From Tupaia tana (lineage: Eukaryota; Chordata; Mammalia; Scandentia; Tupaiidae), in assembly GCA_026018925.1 (NCBI GenBank), contig JAKSZU010000016.1, positions 81,788,059 through 81,852,058 on the forward strand: DNA of 64,000 nt. Direction: 5' to 3'. Shown here piece after piece: positions 12,101-23,986 of the stretch. Under the pieces are notes generated by a model, which saw only the letters and a program-made list of their open reading frames with translations, made no database searches and was not told where the DNA came from. The number at the start of each line of letters is the position of its first letter. The stretch's first letter is position 1. Both the position numbers and the translations under genes were made by a program.

Positions 12101-15100
12101 TGTGGCGTGAAACCCCTCCCGGCACCCACCCCCTTAGCCTTGCCCTTAAAAGAGAGCGAAAGCAAAACTGGTAGCCATGAACCAGGCGAGCCTGTGTCCC
12201 TCTGTCACTCGGATGCCACGCTCCTTCCCTGTGAGCACCCGCCCGAGCTCACCCTGGGCCAGCAGCCCAGGCAGTGTGAGTGCTCTAGAGGGAAACTGCT
12301 AATTCTTCTGATATGGACATCCACAGGGCGTCAAAGTGGACCTGAGGGACCACAGTGGTGCCACAGCTCGGATGCTGGCCAGGCAGTATGGACACAGGAA
12401 GATCGTGGCCCTGATGGACACTCACTCGCCCTCACTGCCCAAGGGCCTCTACCGGAGCCCAGGTACCTGCACCTGTCACCTGTGACCGATGAGCCCTGGG
12501 TCGCACTGAGCGCTGGGACATCCCAGAAGGAAAGATGGGGAGGAATGCTCAGCCCTGGCTACCTCCTGCTCCTCTGAGATGTGGCTCTGGCATCTGCTGG
12601 GAGACTTTCTCTGCCTCTGCCTGTGAGCTCCACTGTGTCATCAGGGTTGAAGGCCCTCAGCCTAGCTGGAGAGAGACACGGTGACAGGAGGGCGGTACAC
12701 AAAAGCTGTTGGGGGGGGGGGGAGCTAGGTAGGAGGAGGCCTCACAGAAGGGTCTTTTCTGGGCATTTTTCCCTCCGCTGAGTTGTTTGTTGCCATTTGT
12801 ACCACGGTAGGTGGTCACATTTATGCACCTTCACTACCTCTGGATTTTGAGTCAGAAAATCCTTCCCTAGGCCTCAGTTGTGTAAGAATTCATCCATGTG
12901 TTCTTTTCTTTTCTTTTTTTTTTTGGAGAGGTTTTTGCTACAGGGTGCATGCACTCGCCAGAAAGACAGAGACAAAGAGACAGAAAGCAAGAAATCACCC
13001 CCCCCCCCCCCCCGGGGGGATGACCATGCCACAATCTCTTCTCCTCCATTGTCCTCTCAGGATCTTGGACACACACGCACACACGACCGGCGTGAGTTTA
13101 AGCCACTGGGTCTGGGACTTGAACCGCGGTCAACCACGTGGGAGTCCAGGGACGTAGCCATTATGCTATCTGGTAGTCTTGCACCCATGTTTTTTCTAGT
13201 ACTTGTATGGTTTCATTTTTTATGTTTAGATCCCTGATCTACTTACACTTTTTTCTCTCATATGGTGTGAGGTATGGATCCAATTTTCTCTCTTTCCACA
13301 TGGTCAGACAGTTGTCCTAGTACCATTTTATTTATTTACTTACTTTTACAGAGATATTTTGCTATAGGGTGCGTGTGCTTGCCAAAGAGACATAGAGAGA
13401 CAGAAAGTGAGAAATCACCCCCTAAGGGGTTACAGTCTTGTCATAATCCCTTCTTCTCCATTCTCTTGGGATTTGGGGCACGCATACACATGTGCCCGGC
13501 ATGAGTTTTAAGCTGCTGGATCCAGGCCTCAAAATAGTCCTTGGGGGGGACCAGCAGTTAGCATAATGGCTATGTCGCTGGACTCCCATGTAGTTGACCG
13601 CGGTTCACGTCCCAGACCCGGTGGCTTAAAACTCATGCTGGGCGCATGAGCGTGCGTGCCCAAGATCCCGAGAGGAGAACGGAGGAGAAGGGATTGCAGC
13701 GTGACCATTCCCCCTGGGGGGTGATTTCTCACTTTCTGTCTCTCTCTCTGTGCACACACCCTATAGCAAAAACCTCTCCAAAAAAAAAAAAAAAAAATAG
13801 TCCTTGGGGAGATGGCTACACTGCAGCCCCTTCTCCCCCTTTCTCCTCCCAGGATTTTGGGCTCAAATGCACACACACCAGGAGGGTTTTTCAAGTGTCA
13901 GGTTAGGGACTCAAACCGCTGAGTCAGCCATGTGGGATCCAGTGCCTTAACCCCCATACCACCTGCTGGCTCCAAATTCTACTTATCCTTTAATTTAGAA
14001 CAAAATTTATTTCTGATTATAAACAGAACAGGTTTATTGTGGCAAATTTTGGAAACCCAGAGAGGAGTGAGTATTCCCCTCTGCCCTCGTTACTGTCAGT
14101 TCCCTGAGGCCCATTGAACAGTGCATGATTCCTTCACGGTGTCTCTCCTAGGAGACGTTCTGGCAGACGTACCTTTTTCTTGATTTAAGAAAACCAGCTG
14201 TGGGCTGCCAGGTGGTGTGGTCATTGAAGGCACTGGATTCCTGACCAGGATTCATGTCCTGGACCTAGTGGCGTGCTTTCTCCCTTTCTCTTTCTGCTTC
14301 TGTCTGGTCAAGTTGAAAAATAATAATAAATGGAATTAAATAAATAAATAATTCTTAAAAAAAAAAGAAAAAGGAGAGAGAAAGAAGACCAGCTGTGGTT
14401 CTCTCATTCCTTTCACTGTGCCGGTAGGTAAATCAGTCCGTTACTGAACAGGTTGTATTGATTTTGGTCTTTGACCCACAGAAAAATACGAAGACCTAAG
14501 CTCTTCGGATGAATCCTGCCCTGTTCCTCAGAGACAGAGGCTCTGTCGGAAGAAGGGCTTGAGCATCCACGAGGGGCCGCAAGCCCTGGCCAGGATCACA
14601 GCCATCGGCCTGGGAGGCAAGGCCGCACAGCCTGGCCACGGTGAGCCTGCACACTTCCTGGTGGCTCCGTGCTGCCACAGCCCCAGGCCCTGTCTTAAAG
14701 AGGAAAAGCCCTGGGGTCCTGGGATGTGGGCCCTGGCCCGGGCCCCGGGCCTCGCTGGGAAGGTGGGCGGCCTCTTGCAGTCAGGCGGGAGACAGCATGA
14801 ACTGCTGTGTCAGGAGGACAGCAGGTGCTGGCTGGCTTGTCCAGCTCCTGTTTGTCCTCTCCATCGTTCCCACCAGGAAGCACGTGTTCTCCCCTGCAGC
14901 AGACACTAGCTGAGCTTGGCTCTCCCGCATCACATGGGTGGGGCATTGAGTGCAGGGAACACGTGCTTCCCCGGCCCCCCACCACCCGGGTAGAGTTGGG
15001 TGGGCCTCAGGGCAAAGGCCAAAGGTAGGTGCCGCCTTCTCTCTGCTCAGGCGGGGGCTTCGTGCTCACACCCTCCTGCGGTGGCACAGCTGGCGGGCTG

Positions 15101-18100
15101 CGGTCCTGGGCTCCGAGTTCCAGACCCAAGGTTACTCCCCAGTCGTCAGCCCTGGGTATGGACGGCTTTGCCCATGGGGTGTGCTGGGGCAGAGCTGGGT
15201 TCGGTGCATGCCCTCTTGCTCTGCCCTTACCTAGTGATCAAACTGGGACAAGACTGTGTTTTCCTTCCACGACTGTCACCACCATGGCCAGGCCGTGCTA
15301 CTGGCCCTCAGGAGCAAACCTCCCTCGGAAGCTTGGGCTTGGGAGAGACGGGCCTTCCCAGACAGAGCAGATCATTTCAGTCAAGGCTGCAGGAGTAGCT
15401 CAACTTCCTCTGAGACCTGGAAGTCCTGAGATGCTCAAACTCTGTCTTCAGGAGCCCTGGCACCCAGCTGGGACTACAGAGGCCCCTTCCCCTGTTGTCC
15501 TGGGAGGGGAGCTGGCGTGGCCACCAAGCCCTCTAGCTGAGCAGAAAGCAAGGGCGGGCCTTTCTCCCACTGCCTGGCCATGGATTCAGGGCTGCACAGA
15601 GCCCACCGCTGTCCTTCCAAGTGGCAGCGTCTGTTCCGTCCGAGGCATCTGTGCTGCTACCCTGCCTGAGGTCTGGTGGGAGTGGGAGCAAGGGGGCTTG
15701 TCCCTGGGGGCGGCGTGGTGACTTCCATCTGTGGAGCTGTGCAGCAAATGCGTTAGTGCTCATTTCTCCTATGACCACCCATGACCCACCCCGACAGCCA
15801 GGATCACAGCAGGTGCAGGCCCCGTGTGTGCGGGGAGGCCACAGACGTGAAACCGGCGCCCTCCCACGTGGCCCTGGCACCGCGGGGCTTGGTGCCGCCT
15901 GGCTGACTGCCGAGTGCACACACAGACTCGTGATTCCGGGTTCCAGTGTGTGTGGCCCTCGTGTGCGACCCTCGGCACGGATCTCAGCTGTGGCACTTCA
16001 GGGGCTGTTTTTATTCTGTCCAATTACACCTGCCTATGAAATTTACATCTTCTATACGTGAATATATTCTCCATGCTGATAATTTTTAAAACTTCGAATG
16101 ATCAATAGCTTGCTCTGACTGTAAAAAAATCTCCGTTAATGGGGATGGCAGGTGGCATGGTGGTTAAGGGTGCTGGACTCCCACATGGTCGACCACAGTT
16201 CGAGTCCCAGACCTGGTGGCTTGCTTTCTCACTTTCTCTTTCTCTGACCAGAGAGAAATAAATTAATTAATTAATTAAATTTTAAAATAATTAAAAAAAA
16301 ATAACTATTTAATTTTGTTCATTCATTCACTTATTTTAATTTGACCAGAGAGAGACAGAGAGAGAATGAGAGAGGGAATGTGAGAAAGCAAGCTGCCAGG
16401 TCCAGGACTCCAGCCATGGTCAGCTGAGTGGGAGGGTCCAGTATTTCTACCACCACACCACCTGCTGGTCCCCTAAAATACAATTCTTTAAAAAAAAAAA
16501 AAGAATTAACAAAGAAAAAAATCTCTGTTAACTAAGAAAGGTTTAAGGAAGGAAAGAAAGCCCCATGGCCGCCAGCTGGTCTCTGGGCAGAGACATGGCT
16601 GGCTTTGGAGTGGGGTGGGGCAGGGCAAGGGAGGAGCTGCAGCCACAGCGTCCGCAGGCTTATGCTCTGCCTTGGCTTGCCTGTGTGGGCGAGTGACGAC
16701 CCAGGGTGTGGGGACCCGCATCAGTAGGGCCCACTCCTAGCCCAGGCCTTTGTCCTTCCTGTTTGGAAGTGGGAAGGACTCCCTCTAAATGCCTGTGCTG
16801 AAGTCTCAGGGATGGAGGCCGGCCGGCTGTGTGGTGATTGAGGCACTGGACTCCCACATGGCTGACCATGGTTCAAGTACTGGGCCTGGTGGCTTGCTTT
16901 CTCATTTTCCTTCTCTTGCTCTTTCTCTCTCTTCCTCTCTCTCTGATTATCTCTGGTGAGCATAAGTGCCTTATAACAAATTAAAATAATAATAAAATGA
17001 TAAAGAGCAAGTGTAAGAACAGTCTCAGGGGTGAAGAGATCTGTCATGCGCTGTGTGTGTGTGGGCAGGCGTATGTGTGTGTCCTTGTGTGCATGGGGGC
17101 TTAGCTAAAGATCCCCTGGGGTGCCGTCTGCCTTCGGTTCAGGGCCCTGTAAGTGCAGCATACCATTCCTGCTACTCCCGACTGGAAAAGAAACAGCTGG
17201 GTGCAGTGGGCGCCCGGGCTTGTCCCTCCGCAGTCCTGGCTCCCCCGGCCCTTGTCATGAGATATGACCTGGTCTCTGAACCCCTTGGAGCCTCTCTGTC
17301 ACCTGCAGAGAACAGCAAGGCCAGGTTACTGTGGTAACAGATGACGTGCCAGCCAGGGAGCTTCCTTCCTGCCCGCTTGATCCTGGCCTTGTCTCATCCA
17401 GGGCCCTCTGCAGAGGTGGTGGCGTTTGGAAGGAGGAATGTCTTCGTTTTTTGTTCGTGTAGGTCACGTGCCCCGTTCTGTACACAGAGCAGGTACCTCC
17501 ACGGGGCTACGTCACCTTCAGCGGCAGCGATGAGAACCCCTTGGAAGGGGGGGGCCTCTGCCACCGGGACGTCACCTCACCCATCAATGACCGGGACGTG
17601 GAGAGCAGCAGCAGCAGCAGTCGAGGTACGCCCACTGCCTGCCCCCCGGGCCTGGGCCATCCTGGGCTCCCGTGTGCCCGCCCTCCTGTCCAGCTGGGGG
17701 TGGAGAAACGGGAGTCGCAGGAGCCCCGTGAAATAGCGAATCTGGCGTGGAGCAGAGGAGAGGCTCCTGGTCCTCTGCCCCCAGGTAGGTTAGGGGGAGC
17801 CTTTCCAAACAGACGGGGTTTCCTGACAGCCTTCCTGAGGGAGGTGTCCTAGGGACACGCATCCGCCATCATGCAGCCGTTCCAGGTGCTTAGGGTTCAC
17901 CAGGGAACACAGACAAGAGCCCTGCCTGTCGGTAGAGGGGGTGGCTGGGCAGGCGGGCAGCGCGACACAGGAGAGGACGTGGCGTTAGCGTGTGGCTGAG
18001 CAGTGGGTGCAGGCTCGGGGAGTCCCCAGTCCCCAGAGCGGGAGCTGTAGTTGGCATCCTGTCTTCTGCATCAGAGGAGCACGCGTCCTGCACCCAGCCT

Positions 18101-21100
18101 GGGGCCGTCTGGAGCAGCAGCAGGGAGGGCCTGGCCAGGGCCCAGGGACTCAGCAGCGAAGCCTCTCTGGAGAGCAACGAGGTGAGAACATCCTTTCTTC
18201 CTTCCTTCCTTGGTGGGGGGGCAGCCTGGCAGCTAACCTGGGACGAGCAAGTCTGTAACAGGTGTGCAGGGCGCTTCCCCGGGGGCACCTGTGTGGTGGG
18301 TGGGGGGTTCAGGACGGGTTTCAAGCTCGCTCACCCTGCGAGTGAAGGCGCAGGAGCTAGGATGTGAGTGGAGAGCAGTGTGGGTGTGACTGTGCCCACC
18401 AGCCCTTCCGTGTTACTTCCAACTCCCCACTCATTGCAGGATTCGGATCATGTGCGTAAAAGCTCAGTTCGCAAACAAACTAAAAGCTATGTGAAGACCA
18501 AGACCCGTTCCAGCAATAGTGACAGCCAGTGGCCTCCCAGCACTGGGGCTCCCGGGGCAGCCTGTTCCCCCGGATCTGCCCCCCACATTGAGAGGTCCCC
18601 CTACTCCGGGCCCCCGGTAAGACCATCCATGACTGGCAGCTGCACTCAGAAGGGTGGTGTGCTCTGTGGCCCGTGAGGCTTTTGTTGTGTATTCGTGGTG
18701 GGCCCCTCCCAGCCCGAGGCTAGAACAGTTGCAATTTGCTCCAGGTAACTTTAAAGCTGCTCAGCCCAACACGCTCCTGGACACTCAGGGAATGTTTAAG
18801 GGAGGGGCCACCGTCCTAAATGGATCGAAACAGCCTAGGGAGCTCAGTAACTCTGGGTGGGATAAACTCAGAGAACTGCACTCAGACACATCACAATCAG
18901 AATGTGGGACAAAGAACCACGAACGAGAACTGACCCGTCACAGAAAGGGTTCCCCGGAAGACCAACAGCTTCGTGAACACCCTGAGAGAACTGAGCATTG
19001 TGGGGACAAGGACTCATTTCCAGTGACACACGAGATGAGACAAGGAGAGGCAGGTCTTGGAATGCCCCCAGCGTGGACTCAGCTCCCTACTCTGCGTGAG
19101 GGCATCTAGACGGGCAAGGCAGCGTGGGCTCCACCCAGACGGGCCGTCCGGTGTCGAGTGTAGGGAGTGGCACTCAGCGTGTGAGGGACTTCAGGAACAG
19201 TGTTGAGCAAGGAGCCACAGAGCCACAGAGCAGCCCCTGCTTCCCCTTGGCCCCAAGGCTTTTGTACTCTCCTGTCCTCTCCCCCGCAGGACCTCGCCAC
19301 GCTGCTGGAGCAGATTGGGTGTCTCAAGTACCTGCGAGTGTTCGAGGAGCAGGATGTAGACCTCCGCATTTTCCTGACCCTCACTGAGAGCGACCTGAAG
19401 GAAATCGGCATCACGTGAGTCGGGACTGTTTCAGGCCCTCGCCCTCCTCACTTCAGCCGGATGTGCTGGGACCAGCTTAGGTTCCGACTTCAGCCCAGCA
19501 GGAGGCTTATCTGTCCTGTCTTCCCACCTGACTTCGATGGCCTGGCTGTGTTCAGGGCGCTTGGATATCTCTCCTGGTTCACTTTTTTTTTTTTTTTTTA
19601 ATAGGTTTTACTGCTTTTTTTCTCATTTAGAAAATAAGAATTCTGCAAACTATCATTTTTACAGTTCCTATAGAGGCAGTAATTTATCACATGGGTTTTC
19701 ATTTCTCAAGAACTTAAAAGTGTTTTAACAAAATTCAAATAATTAAGGTCTGTTATCTTGAAGTATTGTCAGATATTTGTATTTTTTAAAGAATTTTATT
19801 ATCTTTTTTAAAATTTGCTATAGGGCATGTGCACTCACCAGAGAGAGACAGATACAGAGAAAGAGAGAAAGCAAGCCACCAGGTGTGGAACTGGAAGTGT
19901 GGTCGGCCACGTGGGAGTCCAGCACCTTAATCACCATGCCACCTGCTGGCTCCTAAAGTTTGTATCTTTAATTATAATTCTTTGGAGTGATTTTTTTAAA
20001 AAAGGATTATTTATTTAATTTTTATTTACTCATGAATTTAATTTGACCAGAGAGAGAGAGAAGGTGAGAAAGCAAGCCACCAGGTACAGGACTCAAACCA
20101 TGGTTGGCCATGTGGGAGTGTCCAGTGCCTTAACCACCATGCTACCTGCTGGCCCCATCTTTGGAGTGATTTTAACACTTTAAAGTACTTTCTCCTGGGA
20201 CCAGCAGTTGGCGTAATAGCTATGTCACTGGACTCCCATGTATTCAAACGTGGTTTGAGTCCTGGACCCAGTGGCTTAAACTTACGCTGGGCGCGTGTGA
20301 GTGTGTGCCCAAGATCCTGAGAGGAGAATGGAGGAGAAGGGACTGCGGCATGGCCATCCCCCCTGGGGGGATGATTTCTCATTTTCTGTGTGTGTGTGTC
20401 TCTCTCTCTCTTTCTGGCAAGCGCACGTACCCTGTAGCAAAAATCTCTGCAAAAAAAAAAAATGTACTTTCTCCTTTGTTAGCTGCTCACCATGAAAGCT
20501 CTTTACTGAGATATATTTTTTAAAAATAATTACTTAATTTTATTATTATTATTTTCAATTTGCCAGAGAGGGAAAGTGAAATAGCAAGCCATCAGGTCCC
20601 AGACTCAAACCACGGTTAGCCAGGTGGGAATCCAGTGCTTTAACCACCATGCCACCTGCTGGCCCCAAGATCATTATTCACACAGAGTCCAGTCACTGTC
20701 TGTTGTCTTTTGATGCCATCCTGCAGGACTCCTTGAGTGTTTCTAGCCGGGCAGGTATAGCAGTAACCAGCTCCCTCAGCTTTTGCCCATCAGGGAATGT
20801 GTTCATCTCTCTTAATTTTGAAGGGCTATTTTGCTGGATAAAGGATTCTTGGCTAACAGGTTTTTCCTTTCAGCCCTCAGCTTTCTGACCACCAAATTTG
20901 CAGATTAGAAATCTGCTGATGGGGACCAGCAGTTAGCGTAATGGCTATGTCACTGGACCCCCATGTAGTCGACCTCGGTTTGAGTCCCAGACCCAGTGGT
21001 TTAAACCTCACGCCAGGCACGTGTGTGTGAGTGCCCAAGATCCTAAGAGGAGAATGGAGAAGGGATTGCAGCGTGGCCGATGGCCACACCACAATCTGTC

Positions 21101-22486
21101 TCTCTGTCTCTCTCTGTCTGGTGAGTGCACACGCCCTATAGCAAAAATCTCTCAAAAAAAAAAAAAAAAAGAAAAGAAATCTGCTGATGATTTTATGGAA
21201 GGTCTCTTGTATGTGATGTTACTTCTCTCTTGCTGCTTTCTGTCTTTTAAAAGTCTGTGTCTTGGTGTCAGTCTCTTGGAGTTCATTGAGCTTCATGGAT
21301 GTTTATATTTATCTTTGATCAAATTTGGAAGTTTTGAGCCCTTCTTTTTCTTCTTCTTCTTCTTCTTCTTCTTCTTTTTTTTTTTTTTTTTAAGAGGCTT
21401 TTGCCTTAGAGCATATGTGCTTGCTGGAGAGAGAGAAAAACAGAAACAATGAGATGGAAATCACTTCCAGAGGGGATGGCCATGCCACAGTCCCTTCTCC
21501 ATTCTCCATCTTGGGTGTGCATGCACATGTACCTGGTGTGATTTTCAAGCCACCAGGTCCAGGACTTGAACCATGGTTGGCCATGTGGGAGTCCAGCGAT
21601 GTGACTGCTATGCCATCTGCTGGTCCCCAGCCCTTACTTCTTCAAATACCCTCTCTTTCCTTCTATATCTCCCGTCCTTCTGGGATTCCCACATACACAT
21701 GTTGTTCCCACTTGTCCCTTAGATGCTGTTCATGATTCTTCAGTTATTTTCATTCTGTCCCATAGTCTTACTGTTTTTTAGTTTTTTCTTTAGAGACAGG
21801 TTCTCACTACATTCCCCACACAGCCTTCAAACTTGCGATCCTGCTTCACCCTCTCTAATAGCTGGGACAGCAGGTGTGTACCACCACACCCAACTACTTT
21901 CAATAGTGTCATCTTCAAGTTTGCTGATCTTTCTTCTGTCTGCTCAAAACTGCCTTTAAATCCTTGTAGTGAATTTTCTGTTTTAGTTATTATGCAATTA
22001 TAACTCCAGAATTTCTTTTTGGTTTCTTTTTAGGCTTTTTTCTCTGTCAACATTTTCATTTTGTCTATACATTTACATTGTCTTTCTTTCCTTCTTTTTT
22101 TTTTTTTTTTTTTTTTACTTTTTCTACCCCTTCCTTTAGTTCTTTCAGCATCTCTTTTTTCTTCTTCTTCCTCTTCTTCTTCTTCCTCTTCTTCTTCTTC
22201 TTTCTTCTTCTTCTTCCTCTTCTTCTTTCTTCTTCTTTCTTCTTCTTCTTTCTTCTTCTTCTCCTCCTCCTCCTCCTTCTTCTTCTTTTTTTTTTAGGTT
22301 TTTGCCACAGGGCATGTGAGTTCACTGAAGAGAGACAGAGAAAGCCAGTGGTTGGTTTGGTGGTTAAGGTGCTGGAATTCCCACTTGGCTGACCACAGTT
22401 CAAGTCCCAGCCCTAGCAGCTTTCTCTCTTTCTCTGGCAAAACCCATGTGGAAAAAATAAACAGATAAATAAATCATTCTTTGAAA

Positions 22487-22526
<40 letters not shown>

Positions 22527-23949
22527 GGAAAGTGAGAAAGTACCCCCAGGAGGGATGCCATGCCAGTCTCTTCTCTTCCATTCTCCTCTTGGGATTTTGA
22601 GCCTGCCTGCCCACATACCAGCATGATTTTCAAGTTGCTGGGTTTGGGACTCAAACTGTAGTCAGCCATGTGGGAATTCAGCCCCTTCACTAGCACATCA
22701 CCTGCTGGCCCCAGTTCTTTCAGTATCTTTTTTTTTTTTTTTTTTGTGAGGTGTTTGCTATAAGGTGCATGTGCTTGCCAGAAAGAGACAGAGAGACAGA
22801 AAGTGAGAAATCACCCCCTGGGGGGATGGCCACGCCACAATCCCTTCTCCTCCATTCTCCTCTCGGGATCTTGGGCACGCACACACACGCGCCCGGCATG
22901 AGTTTAAGCCACTGAATCCAGGACTTGAACTGTGATCAACTACATGGGAGTCCAGCAACGTAGCCATTATTCCAACTGCTGGTCCCTCTTTCAGTATCTT
23001 TATTTTTTTTTTTTTAAACTATTATTTTATTTAACTTTATTTATTAGTATTATTTTCCAGTTTGATCAGAGAGAGACAGAGAAAGAGAGAGTGGGAAAGT
23101 GAGAAAGGAAGCCACCAGGTCCAGGACTTGAACCGCGGTCAGCCATGTGGGAGTCCAGCACCTTTATCACCACGCCACCTGCCAGTCCCATCTTTCAGTA
23201 TCTTTAAGACAGTTTGTTTGTTTGTTTGTTTTGAAGATTTTTGCTATAGGGTGCATGTGCTTGCTGCTGGAGAGACAGAAAGTAAGAATTTACCCCCCAG
23301 GGTGGATGGCCATGCCACGATTCCTTCTCCTCCATCATTCTCTTGGGATCTTGGGCACACATACACGCGCTCAGAGTGAGTTTCAAGTTGCCAGATCTGG
23401 GACTCGATCTGAGGTTGACTATGTGGGAGTCCAGCAATGCAAACATTATGCCATCCTAAGACAGTTGTCTTAAGGTCTTTGTCTAGTAGGTCCTCTTTTT
23501 TTTTTCTTTTTTTTGGAGAGGTTTTTGCAACAGGGCGCCTGCACTCGCCAGACAGACAGAGACGGAGAGACAGAAAGCGAGAAATCACCCCCCAGGGGGG
23601 ATGGCCATGCCGAAATCCCTTCTCCTCCATTTTCCTCTCGGGATCTTGGGCATGCACACGCACCTGGCGTGAGTTTAAGCCACCGGGTCCGGGACTCGAG
23701 CTGCGGTCGACTACATGGGAGTCCAGTGACATAGCCATTACACTAACTGCTGGACCCCCAGCTCAGCTCTTTATCAGAGTTTCTCTTCGCTTTTTTTTCC
23801 TTAAATGGACAATATTTTGTTTCTATGTATGTCTTTAAAGTTTTTGTTGAAAACTAGACAGTCGAGTCAGAGTAACTCTAAATCAGATTTTCTTTCTTCC
23901 CCAGGGATTGCTGTTACTTTCTTTTTCTTCTTCTTCTTCTTTTTTTTTT

Positions 23950-23986
<37 letters not shown>

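Larger units (their letters stand above)
14641..17487 (+). other. ANKS3: ANKS3 intron 7
   Basis: A 2.8 kb intron. Its first 1.4 kb is GC-rich unique sequence with long accidental ORFs. It then holds three SINEs (16.14-17.0 kb). I see no exon that would fit the protein. Confidence 0.5.

Noticed and set aside
17463-17487. Upstream acceptor for ANKS3 exon 8 (GTGTAG| at 17462)
   Set aside because: Has a better pyrimidine tract but adds 25 nt and breaks the frame with exon 7; the acceptor at 17487 keeps it.
18654-19109. 151-codon ORF in ANKS3 intron 10
   Set aside because: Overlaps a diverged LINE-1 fragment; the frame is not an L1 protein frame and has no splice support.
22061-22403. Poly-Ser/Phe and Arg/Lys-rich ORFs
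   Set aside because: Translation of the (CTT)n tract.
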